Below, piece after piece: positions 1-11,429 of a stretch of 64,000 nt of DNA; within the stretch, counting starts at the first letter, position 1; each line of letters opens with the position of its first letter. A model generated the notes under the pieces. That model ran no database searches. It worked only from the letters and a program-made list of their open reading frames with translations, and was not told where the DNA came from. The stretch is from contig CP141142.1 in assembly GCA_035235625.1 (NCBI GenBank), positions 20,842,995-20,906,994 on the forward strand, given 5' to 3'. The translations under genes were made by a program, and so were the position numbers. The DNA is from Saururus chinensis. Its lineage: Eukaryota > Streptophyta > Magnoliopsida > Piperales > Saururaceae.

Positions 1-1124
1 TAAGTCAAGTTTGTTTAGGGAACTACTGCTAGTGAACCCGAACTATTCTATGTTCGACCACCCCAACCCCTAAAAGACCACCCTTTTTAGGGTTTGGCTG
101 TGACAGCACATGCATATGTTGTTTGATAGACGATCCCACCCATGAGTGGTTGAATCCTTCTCCCATCAGCTTGAGCCGTAGGGGGACGAGCTGACAACCT
201 GCCCCCTTTGGCTATCCTTTTTCCGCGCACACTTGTAGTCACGTGTGTAGCTTATGTTAAAGGCACCTCCCTTGCAGCATTTGATGATTGGCATACACCA
301 CCACTAGTCAAATATGACCGTCAAAGCCCTCATTTGCCTCTCATATGTCCACAAGTACTTAACCAACCTTTCCATCCTTTTGTGAGGCTTTGACAATGAA
401 AAATGGTTGCATCTGGTTGTGGTCTGCGGCTGATTTTAGCGTCTTGTGGACAACAAAGTTTTTTTAACTATTGGCTGACCTCCAATCAATTCCCCCCATT
501 CTGTGGTCACTTTTGCCATTTCTAGTGGCACGACCATGTGTCCGGCTGCCCTAGTGCACCAAATCTTTTGCTTTGAGTGAAATTAGCCCTGCCTTGCCAA
601 GATTAATTCCTGCATCTTTGAAAATCCTTAGGAAAGCAACTCTCTCAGTGTGATGCTTTTGGCCGCCGATTTCGCCCTTGATGCCGCCACCGTCGTGTGC
701 TCGCCATCAAACTCACTTGGATTATGAGGTAGGGGACCTTGAACTCATAATTTTACAATGGCATGCTTTGATTATATAGTAGCATGTTGGGAGTTTTCAT
801 TTAATGCTTTGTATGATAAATGCTGATTAAATGAGCATCTATTATATGTGAACTATGTGTATCTTAGCAAAGACTAAGGGTATGATCAATCTTTGTGGAT
901 GATGGGCACGGGCATGTGCACTGAATGGGATGTATTTGTTTTTAAAGCTAATGGCCATGGCAGGTTTCATTTATATGTTATCATTTTAGGTCACGCCTGA
1001 GAATGTTGGTTTGTTGTAAGATAGTTTAATTTATAAAAATTGTTTTCACATTTTTTAAATTTTGTTGTTTCATTTGATTTACATCTATATTTTGAAATAA
1101 AATTTTAGTAAAATTTTAAGTAAA
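1..1124. other. Unassigned flank upstream of the first gypsy element
   Basis: I recognise no gene here. The stretch is AT-rich with a slightly more GC-rich patch near 650-730. The only open frame, at 208-393, is short and resembles no family I know. The left boundary is the window edge, so this could be the tail of another repeat. Confidence 0.4.
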
Positions 1125-2660
1125 TGTAAGGGAAAACCTCGGGCGTGGCACAACGCCCTATCTTTCTCATTACATTCTTGCAAACCATTGATAAAAAGAA
1201 AACTAGAAGAATGAATATCTTAACTTAGAGGCGTCAAGCAGTAAGAATAAATATTGATTGGCCTAAAAGTTGGAGTCAATTTTGAAGATAGATGAGACGC
1301 TGAACATACAGCGGAGCTGTATTCAAGTTTTATCATTAATGGCTGCCACTAGTCCTGAATGAAGGAAGAGAAGCTTCCAACTGATGGGTTGACACGGTTG
1401 CGTAGGAGCTGTGTTAGAAGAAGGTCACATTAAGAAGGAGAATCATGGAGTCTAAACGTTGATGGAGTTATGAGGGAGAACTTAGAACTTGTTGCACATT
1501 TCACTTGAGAATCACATATATGAGAAAGAGTCCAGCCTGAAGCTGATATGAAGACAAGAGGGAAGGTGGACCCACATCAACTACCAATCAAAATAGAAGC
1601 AGAAATAGAATGGCTTAATTGGGAAGTTGGCTAAGGTCTCCACCTTAGGATAAATCACTTAAGAGGCTTATAAATACCGTATTTTGATGGATGACGTGAA
1701 CAACAAAAATGGGAGAGCCGGCCACACTAGGCTACTGGGTAAAAAAACTCCAAAATTCAGAAGTTCTGAAGGTTGAAGTGGATCAAAGTATTTTCAAGAT
1801 GTCTTCTTTTTATTTTATTTTCTTTAATTCTTGTAAGTTTATTTAATTTTTAATAGAGATTATGTTTTTAATTTTAATTAATGGCTAGTTTTCTTAATTA
1901 AGATTAGGTTGAACCTCTTATTAATTTGGTAGAGATATCTAAGCTATGAGATTTGGCTAAAATTCCAATGGGTTTTAATGTTAATTGTTCTTATCTCAAT
2001 ATAATTAGTGGAATTGATTTGGATATGAGTTCAATCATGCTCTTCTCATGATTTGAATTAGTTTTCATTAATTGAATGCTTAGTGTAAGATTGTTAATTA
2101 TTAGAATTAGGTATGAGTTGTGATTTATTCATGTGGATACAACTTATGACTTTGTTTTATTTTGTTGAAGTGAGGAGGAACATAAATTTAGTATTTTGAT
2201 TGAAGGTTTAGAACATGAAATTTTCCATGTTAAAGAAAATTGAATTCTAGTTTATTGTGAGTTAGATTTGGGAAATAAATTGATGAACATGGATGTGATT
2301 TTCTGCCTATTAATAAGAGGGTATTCTAAAAACTTGGTCAATTTTCATTTAATGTTTTCAACATTTTTAATTATTTCTTAATTTAATTAAATTTCAGCCT
2401 TTATCTTTTACTTGATTTTCTTTTTCTTAGGTGATTTAGTTCATTTTAGCAATTTGAGTTTGTTTTCATTTATTCTTTGCCTTAATTCCTCTTAGTTAAA
2501 TTAGTTGTATTTTTATAAGTTGTTAACTAGATTAGAGTTTGCTTGAATTAGTTTAAAATTAGTTTTTCGATTTCAAGTATCTGTGGGATCGACACTCGAT
2601 TGAGCTGCTTAACTACTGTAGATTTCTACACTTGCAAGTAAACAACTGAAATTTAATAGC
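1125..2660 (+). repeat. 5' LTR of the Athila/Tat-type element (left edge uncertain)
   Basis: The last 385 bases (about 2275-2660) match 15690-16062 closely enough to identify the two as an LTR pair. A TATA-like TATAAATA at about 1669 suits an LTR promoter. Upstream of 2275 no clear match to the 3' copy is seen, so one of the two LTRs has been rearranged and the start at 1125 is a guess based on a TG dinucleotide. Confidence 0.5.
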
Positions 2661-2667
2661 AAGTTTT

Positions 2668-2685
2668 TGATGTTGTTGCCAGGGA
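2668..2685 (+). other. Primer-binding site, diverged tRNA-Asp type
   Basis: Immediately after the 5' LTR the sequence keeps the frame of the Athila/Tat primer-binding site, which in this clade matches the 3' end of tRNA-Asp. The copy is diverged but its position and the downstream TTGCC..GGGACT word remain recognisable. Confidence 0.55.
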
Positions 2686-3099
2686 CTTGTAAGGGAAAAT
2701 GAAGTCTAAACACCTTTCTACTAGTTTTAACTTAAGGTTTCAAAAAAAGCTTAGGGTTTAGCTTAGGATGAAAACAAAGGAGCATTAGAGAAGGGTTAGT
2801 TGTGCATGACCATGTGGCTATGTGATCAAACACCAGATAGTTGGAGTATATTAAAACCCCCTAGAAAGTTGTGAATTAGAAATTGATCTTCCATTCACAA
2901 TGGAAGATAACAATGCATAGTCAAACCCCTTAGGGAGATATTTTCACCAATCTCCGTCAATCCTCCCTCATGCATAGTGTTACCTGCCACCACTACCACA
3001 TACTTTCAGTTGAAACCTCAAATCATTCAACTTCTCCCCACCTTCCATGGTCTTGATAGAGAGGATCCTTACATACGTTTAAAAGATTTTCTTGAAATT

Positions 3100-3810
3100 T
3101 GTGCTACATTTAAATTTTAATTTTTTTCTAATGAGTCAATTAGTCTGCACTTGCTTCCTTTCTCATTGAAAGATAAAGGAAAGGCATGGTTTAATTCTTT
3201 ACCAGCGGGATCTATTAACTCATGGCAGGGACTTGTTAACAAGTTCCTTTCCAAAAACATTTCAATGTCCAAAACCAATGCCTTAAGAAGAGAAATAGAT
3301 GACTTTTGTCAAGAGGAGTATGAAAAATTTTATGAGAGTTGGGAGAAGTTTAAGGACTTGCTTTTGAAGTGTCCCTACCATGGTTTTGAAACATTGTGAC
3401 TTGTGCATTATTTTTAAAATGGTTTGACCCAAACACATTGTAATATGATTGAATCCATGAACGGTGGGTGTTTCTTGAGTCTTAAATTGTCTAAGAGTTC
3501 TCAGGAATGGGATTTTTGGAAGTAAAGAGAAAAATAAACCCAAAACCCTTGACAATGAGGCTTATAGTAAGGGAAGATACTGACATGAAAGCTAGGTTAG
3601 ACCAACTAACCAAAAAATTAGAAGCCATGACCCTTGCTAGAAACATGAATTCTGTCAACCAAATTCAAAATGAAGTGTGTTCTCTATGTGCAAGTACAAT
3701 ACATACTGCTCAAACATGTCCTTTCATGCTAGGTTATTCTAAATTCTTCACTAAGCAAATGAATGCATTAAATAATTATGGGAAACTATTTGGTAGTCTC
3801 TTCTCTTAGA
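3100..3810 (+). pseudogene. gag remnant of the Athila/Tat-type element
   Basis: Fossil gag. The conserved block LLPFSLKDKGKAWFNSLP is followed by SWEKFKDLLLKCPYHG at about 3330-3390, and a later block reads SLCASTIHTAQTCP, in the position of a cysteine-rich knuckle. This is the capsid-like structural protein of the element. It is broken and is not a host gene. Confidence 0.75.
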
Positions 3811-4599
3811 CCTACAATCCAAATTGGTAAAATCATCCAAATTTCTCTTGGAGGCAAAACCAGCCTCCCATAAATGGAGTAGTGACGCCAATGCAATAAA
3901 TGCCCACTCAATTTAGGTAGCCTAATCCCTCCTACCCCTCTGCTCTCCAATTAGGTCTTCAAGTTGTTGCACCACCACATCAATAGTCATCACTTATAGT
4001 GTCTCTCAAAACATTCATGCAGTCTACTAACTATGCCATATTAGAACTAAAAAATTCTAGTCAAATGAACACTCAAGTCATAGATAAAAGTAAAACTCAA
4101 ATTGGCCAGTTAGCAACTCATGTAGGGAAGAGAGAGAGAAAGGCAAGTTTCCCAGCTAGCATATGCCCAACCCTAAAGGTCAATATGCTATTAGTAATGT
4201 TTCAAGTTCATCACATGACCAAAGGAGTATCCAATCAATCACCATGCTTAGATTTGGGAGACATGTTGATAATCATGTAAAAATGCCTGAAGTAGAGGGA
4301 ATGGAGAATATTGAGTTGGAGAGTGAAAAATAGGAACCCAATGGCTGCCCACCTATTTTAGTTGACCCTTCAGTTAGTAATTTTGTGCAAAATGCCCCAT
4401 TTCCTGAAAGACTAATCAATCCAAAGAAAGGTGCTCAATTGGGAGATATTTTAGGTGTTTTAGAAAGTGCAAATAAACATCAAATTCCTTGACATCATCA
4501 AACAAGTGCCTTCTTATGATAAATTTTTAAAAGCCTTAATCACACTTAAGAAGAAAATAAATGTTCCTAAAAATACATTCATGACAAAGTAAGTCAGCT

Positions 4600-7500
4600 C
4601 TATCATTCAAACACAAATTTTCTATCAAATATAAGGGTCCTAGTTGTCCCACAATTTCATGCAAGATAAGGGATCATCATATTGGGCGGGCTTTGTTAGA
4701 TTTAGGGGCTAATGTGAATTTATTGTCATATTCTGTGTATGTGCAATTGGGATTGAGAGAGTTGAAACCCACATCAATGACACTTCAATTAGCTGATGAA
4801 TGTATAAAAATCCCTCAAGGTGTTTTTGACGATGTTCTAAGGTTGACACATTTTACTTACTAGTGGACTTTGTAGTCCTTAATACACAACTTGTTCACAA
4901 TATCCATGGGCAAATTCTTATCATTTTGGGTCATCCTTTTTTAGCCACATCCAATGTTCTAATTAATTGTAGAAATGGGGTAATGAAAATATCCTTTGGT
5001 AACATGATGGTTGAGCTCAACATTTTTTACATAAGTAAACAGCCACTGAACATGGAGGCTACGAATGGAGTTAAATTGATTCATAGTTCTGTTCATTATA
5101 CCTTCATCCAATAACATTCCGAGGTTTCCTTAGAGGTCTGCCTAGCACACTTTGATTGTAGGTTTGACATTGGCAAATCCGTTGAGGAGGTTAATTCATT
5201 GCTAAATTTTGTTCCTATGATGAATACTGAAAATGGCAACCCAAAGTGATTCCTCTTTCATTATCATCAACACCACCCATTCCATCCACTTGTAACCACC
5301 CAAGATGGATCTAAAACTATTACCTGGCACCATCAAGTATGTATTTTTAGTTTCTTCTAAAACTTTACCAAACATCATAGCTTCCAATTTATATGATAAT
5401 CAAGAAAGATAATTAATTGATGTCCTTAAAGATCACAAGGAGGCTATATGGTGGAAAATTATAGACATTAAGAGTATTAGTCCTTCTGTAGTATGCACAA
5501 AATTTTGCTTAGAAAAAAATGCTAAACCTTCAAGTGAATCTCATATGCGCTTAAACCCTGTCATGCAAGATATTGTTAGAGCAAAAGTTTTGAAGCTTTT
5601 GGATGTGGGGGGTCATTTACCCAATTTCTAATAGTAGATGGGTAAGTCCTATTCAAGTTGTGCCATAGAAGTCTGTCATAAAAGTAGTCAATAATGATTC
5701 TAATGAGTTAGTCCCAACCCTTGTTCAAGCGGGTTGGCATTTTTGTAATGACTACAAGAAGTTGAATGTTATGATAAGGAAAAATCACTTTCATCTTCCT
5801 TTCATAGATTAAATGTTGGAGAGGTTAGCTGACCATGCTTATTATTTCTTTCCTGATGGGTATTACAGTTATAACTAGCTTCCCATAACACCTTAGGATC
5901 AAAAGAAGACTACCTTAACTTGTCTTTTTGGAGCATTTGCCTACCGTCACTTGCCTTTTGGGTTATGTAATACACCTTCTACCTTCCATTGGTGCATGAT
6001 TTTCATTTTCTCGGACATGGTAGAACGCTTCCTAGAGGTGTTTATGGATGATTTTCCCATCTTTGGCTCTACATTTGATGAATGTTTGCATAACCTATCC
6101 CTAGTGTTAATACATTGTAAATAGAATAATCTTGTACTTCACTAGGAGAAATGTCATTTTATGGTATAGAAAGGGATTGTTCTTGGGCATGTCATATCAC
6201 ATAAAGATATTGAGGTTGATAAAGTTAAAATAGATTTAATTTCTCATTTTCCACCTCCATAAATTGTAAAAGAAATTATATCATTTTTAGGTCATGCAGG
6301 CTTTAGAGGAGATTCATCAAAAATTTTAGTAAAATTTCTAGACCTTTATGCAATTTACATGCCAAGGATTCTCCATTTGTCTTTGATCATGAGTGCCTTC
6401 ATGCTTTTTTGAAAGGTTGAAAACTAAATTGACCTCTGCACCTATTATTAGACCACCTAATTGGAGTATGCCCTTTATAAGATTATGTGTGATGTCTTTC
6501 ATTATGTTATTGGTGTTTTTTCAGGGCAGTGCATTGATAAACTTCCCCATGTGATCTACTATGCAAGTAAACTCTAGATAATGGCTCAACTCAACTACTC
6601 CACCACTGAAAAAGAGTTGTTGGTTGTTGTTTTTGCACTAGATAAGTTTTGATCCTATTTATTATGGTCTAAGGGTCTTTGTCTATTCAGATCATGTTGC
6701 ATTGAAGTACCTTTTGTCCAAAAAGGATGCTAAACCTTGTCTTCTCCAATGGAAATTGTTGCTATAAGAATTTGATCTTGAAATGTGGTAGATCACTTAT
6801 CAAGATTGACAGTTGTGTTTACTTATGATTTTGTACCTATTATCGAGTATTTTCCTAATGAGCACTTACTCCATATCTCTTAGTTGCCTTGGCATGCAAA
6901 TATAGTGAATTATCTTGTTACTAAGCAAATTCCTTCTCAATACTTATTTTGGGACAACCCTTGTTCAAATATTGTCCAGATTAGATAATAAGGAGGCGTG
7001 TCCCTGAAAATGAACAACAAACTGTCATCTTCTTTTGTCATGATCATGCTTGTGGTGGTCACTTTAGTTTTAGAAACACTATTGCAAAGATTTTGTAGTC
7101 TGGATTTTATTGGACCACTATTTTTAGAGATTCTCACACTTATTGCTTAGCCTGTGAAAGATGCCAAAAGTTGGGGAGTATTTCACACTAAAATATGATG
7201 CCACTAAACCCAATTTTAATGGTTGAGATATTTGATGTTTGGGGTATTGGTTTTATGGGTCATTTTCCTAATTCTTTTAGTAATATGTACATCCTTGTCA
7301 GGGTAGATTATGTGTCTAAGTGGGTGGAGGCTATTGCATGCAAAACCAATGATCACAACGTTATGGTCTAGTTTTTACTAGAGAATATTTTTGCACCCTT
7401 TGGTACTCCAATGCCTTTATTAGTGATGGGGGGAAGCATTTTGTAATAGGGTTTTTGAGCAGTTAATGAAGAAATGTGGTATAACCCATTAAATTGCTAC

Positions 7501-8200
7501 ACCTTACCACCCCTAGATAAGTAGTCAAGTTGAGATTTCTAATAGGGGGATTAAACACATTTTGGAGAAAATGGTAAATCCTAATAAGAAAGATTGATCT
7601 TTACAACTTACTAATACATTGTGGGCATATTGTACTACATTTGAAACTCCCATTGGAATGTCTCCATGCAAAATTGTTTTTGGCAAGGCTTGTCATCTTC
7701 CTGCTGAGTTAGAACATACAACATAATGGGCTATAAAGCAATTGAATTTTCATCTTAACAAGGCAGGTGTTCATAGGAAGTTACAGATTAATGAGTTGGA
7801 GGAAATTCAAAATGATGCTTACGATTGTTATAAAACTTATAACGACCGAATGAAGAAGGTTTATGATTTGAACATTTTGAGGAAATATTTTACACCTGGT
7901 ATATGATTGGGATAAAACTTATAAGGACCAAATGAAGAAGGTGCATAATTTGAACATTTTGAGGAAATCTTTTACATTTAGTCAAAAGGTCCTTCTTTAT
8001 AATTATTGTTTGCATATATTTCCGATAAAAATGAGATCTCGGTGGACAAGTCCTTTCATAGTTCATACTATTTATTCTCATACAGTTGTTGAGATTGAGA
8101 ATCCTAGGAATGGTAATGTGTTTAAAGTCAATGGTCACCATCTCAAACAATTTGTAGAGTTGAGCAGTCAAAAGTTGATAAATTACTTCTAGAAGATCTT
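4600..8200 (+). pseudogene. pol remnant of the Athila/Tat-type element
   Basis: Fossil polyprotein with protease (ALLDLGANVNLLSYS-like region near 4690-4735), reverse transcriptase (FMDDF near 6041-6055), RNase H and integrase (HDHACGGHFSF and CLACERCQK blocks near 7035-7170). The domain order PR-RT-RH-IN is that of Ty3/gypsy. It is broken many times. The extreme 3' coding block near 7930-8190 still reads MRSRWTSPFIV and GNVFKVNGHHLKQF, as in the end of Athila/Tat pol. Confidence 0.75.
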
Positions 8201-8212
8201 GTTCATTAGAAT

Positions 8213-9734
8213 AAAACTCAAGTGTAGCTGGCTAAAGACAGTAAACTTAACGCTCTTGGGAGGCAACCCAACTTTATGTTTTAAGTGTTATTTTTGTTTG
8301 ATTTAGTAGTTAGTGTTTTTATTTACTTTAGTTATTTTTAGTTATTTTATCTTTGTTGACTATTCTAATCATTATGTGGTGTGTTTATATGATTCATTAT
8401 TAATTTTCCACATTTAATTATGCTGCTTTATTGACTATTTTTCTTTTAATAGTTATGTACATGAGCATGTCAGCAGAAGTACTATCTCTTCTTTTTCCTT
8501 TTTTCTTATCTTAAGCATTGCATTTATTATTATTTTGACATATTGAGGACAATGCTTAGTTTAGGTTTGGGGTGTAGAAAGAAATTTTTATTTTTGTGTA
8601 TGTGTCTTAGTTTTAGTGAAAAAAATGAGAAAATTGGAAAACAATTGAGATTTTTCTTATTTATGTTTTGCTTATTTACATTGATGCTTCTTTTGGACAT
8701 GTGACCATATTTAACGATATCAAGTTGTTTTAGAACTTATTTATATAACTTGACAGATTTTATTATTTCGAGTTTTGATTACATCATGTTGGTTTCTTAT
8801 GCTCCTATTTTAAAAAATTAGAAAGACAATTGTCTAAGTGAGAATTCAAACACTTTACTATAGTCTTACATCTAGGTGGATATCATTGAATTAATTAATT
8901 GGTTTCTTATAATAGTAAAACTTTGGCATGATTAAGTAGTACTCAGGTTATCATAATAGAGTTCTATGCTTGACTATTCTTGTTTTGTAGAATAATTTAA
9001 GACTTTCTCTCGTCACAATTAAGGTTCATTGTATAATGTCCTTAAAAAAAGAAATAAAAGGAATAGAAAAAAGGAGAAAAAAATTGAAAAATAGGTAAAA
9101 AGCTAAAATATTATAGTCTCTACATTGAGTAGACCGGGCCATGGCATGCCTCAATAAGTATAGTGTATTCGAGTCCAAAGGTAGAGTTGACTAATTTATG
9201 ATATGTATAGCCTTGTAGCTTATTTAGTTCAAGTTATTAAACCTGAGGAGTACTTCAATACCTAGTGCCCTCAGCCAACTAGATTAGGAGTCATTGGCCT
9301 AACACTTGTTACATGGATCTTATATAAAGCTTAAGAAGACTAAGCCTTACACATATCATTTGAGATGACCATAAAAGTCTAGTAGCACGTTATGCAGTTA
9401 TATCTTGAATGGGTTTTCAGGTGATCTAGGTGGTTTTACTTGTTAGGAAAGGTTTTGCATGAATCTCTATCACGATCTCTTGAGGATGAATTGATGCCAA
9501 CATCTATATTTTTAGTGCTAAATTTAAATTATTGAGTGGACATGAGACACATAGAGTTGCTCAATTCATGAGATTGGGATTGTAAAATTACTTGGCAATG
9601 TTTGTTTTTAAAACTATTATGTATCTATGAGCACTTCCCACCAATATGTACTTGTCAAAATGAATTATTATTTCAGAAGAAAAGTTGTATTATGTATTAC
9701 ACTCACTTATGATTTACTTTTTTAAATAAAGTTG
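8213..9734 (+). other. Post-pol spacer of the Athila/Tat-type element
   Basis: Non-coding and AT-rich. It opens with the clade-typical TTGGGAGGCAACCCAA word and contains a purine-rich GGTTTGGGGTGTAG near 8560. No second open frame of the kind carried by some Tat relatives is seen. It is interrupted at 9734/15111 by the nested element and resumes at 15116. Confidence 0.6.
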
Positions 9735-10076
9735 TGTTGTGCTCGATGATCATACTGTACTTTCTTATTTTTATTTGGTTGCATTAAACTATTTATTTAT
9801 TATTGTAATAGTTTAGTATTTCGTATTGTGTTGGTTCAGTTAGTGCCCCGGGCTAGCCGACCCACTAACTGGTATAATTCCTAGGGAACCGGGCTAGTTT
9901 GGTCCAAGTGGAACGGCTCCCTAGGGGACTAGTCATTCCCTATATGGGGCGGCTGTCTCTTTTGTTTGAGGTTATGCAATTGAAGAACTCTGTGTTTTCT
10001 CCCCTTTCTTCCTTACTTCTCCCCTTTCCCTACGTAGATCTCCTAGGTGCCGATTGTGCCTACATAGGGCACATCA
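9735..10076 (+). repeat. 5' LTR of the Reina-like element
   Basis: This LTR is 342 bp with TG...CA ends. It matches 14769-15110 over its full length with no insertions or deletions that I could see and about 21 substitutions, mostly transitions. It is preceded by the target duplication AGTTG. Confidence 0.93.
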
Positions 10077-10090
10077 TTGGTATCGGAGCA
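10077..10090 (+). other. Primer-binding site (initiator tRNA-Met type)
   Basis: TTGGTATCGGAGCA directly follows the 5' LTR and is close to the common plant LTR-element primer site TGGTATCAGAGC. Confidence 0.85.
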
Positions 10091-10104
10091 TTTACGATCC
10101 CCGG

Positions 10105-11330
10105 CCATGGCCAGAGGTAAGCAAGCTGCAGTGGTTCCCGAGGTCCTTCCGGAGAAGGAAATTCCAGCATCAGCGGCCGCAGACAACCTAAAGGGGTCCC
10201 CTACGACAGCCATCAAACCCACTATGTCTGAGCTCATAGCATTGTTGTAGGCCATGAATGTTCGTCTGATTAGTATGGAAACTGCGCGAGCAGTGCCCAT
10301 CCTACCTGGACCGCCCCACGCTGCCCCAGAGAGGGGTGGGCCATCGCAGCCTCTCGAGCCTATAGTTCCTTGTCCTCCAGCGCCGGCAGACATGGATGAG
10401 AGGGTCTTTCCAGGTCCGATGCGATTTGGCATTGGTAACCCAGCACTGGAAGGGAGACGCCAGGCCTGGGACATGTGAGGCACACCAGGTGTTCGAGAAA
10501 ATGTCCCTGTGATGTCGCCCCCTCCAAATCAGTTTTAGGACGCTGAGGACGAGTGGGATGAGTATCTCGGGCATCGTGGCAGGCAACGCGGTGGGGCGGA
10601 ACCCCATTTGGCTCGCCTACAGTTCCCCCGCTACAATGGGGATGATGATCCGGTGGAATGGCTGTACAAGGCAAAAAAGTTCTTCGCCTATCAAGGGACG
10701 CACTCCGAGGCTGAGCGCTTGCACATCGCAGCCTTTCACCTGGATGGAGACGCATAAGTTTGGTTCTAGAACTTTGAAAAAGATGTGCACTACCCTACCT
10801 AGGCGGCCTTCTCCGACGAACTCTGCATTCAGTTTGGGCCGAATGAGTTACAAGATTTCAACGAGTTGCTTTCCTCCCTGTGCCAGACCACCACCGTCCG
10901 TGCATACTATACCGAGTTCATGAAGGTGGCCAACCGACTTCCACATTGGCCGGTGGCCGCCTTGGTGGGCACCTTCAAGCGCAGCCTCAAGCCCGAGATT
11001 TCGAAGGAGATGTAGAATTTTCCTTGTGCCAACATGCGGGACATGGTGCGCCATGCTCGTATTGAAGAGGAGAAGCTCGCTAGATAGCACAGAGGAGGGC
11101 AGCTTGGACCTTTGGCTCGGTCTGCTTTCAACGCCAATCCCTTGGCCATGCCCACCAGTAGCTTGGGACCTGGCCGCCCAGGCCAGCCAACCGCCCTAGC
11201 TGGTCCTATTGTGTGTTGCCTCACACTGGCCCAGATGGAGGAACGACGTTCGAAGGGGCTATGTTTCCTAATTGATGAGAAATTCATTCCCAGGCACCGT
11301 TGTTCTGTCAAGGTAGTCTTCTAGTGGAGG
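10105..11330 (+). pseudogene. gag remnant of the Reina-like element
   Basis: Fossil gag. The capsid-like part runs through about 10600-11090 and ends in a knuckle-like block CFLIDEKFIPRHRC near 11260-11302, the position where chromoviruses carry a CCHC zinc knuckle. It is broken. Confidence 0.7.
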
Positions 11331-11429
11331 AGATTGATGATTATGGTGGGGGTATGGATGGCTTTGCATCGTTGGCGATTGAGGCGGTCTTACCCGATAT
11401 TTCTGTTCATGCTTTTTCGGGGGCTTTTA

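Noticed and set aside
10043-10755. Minus-strand frames of 100-146 codons
   Set aside because: They are shadows opposite the gag region of the Reina-like element, which is recognised on the plus strand.
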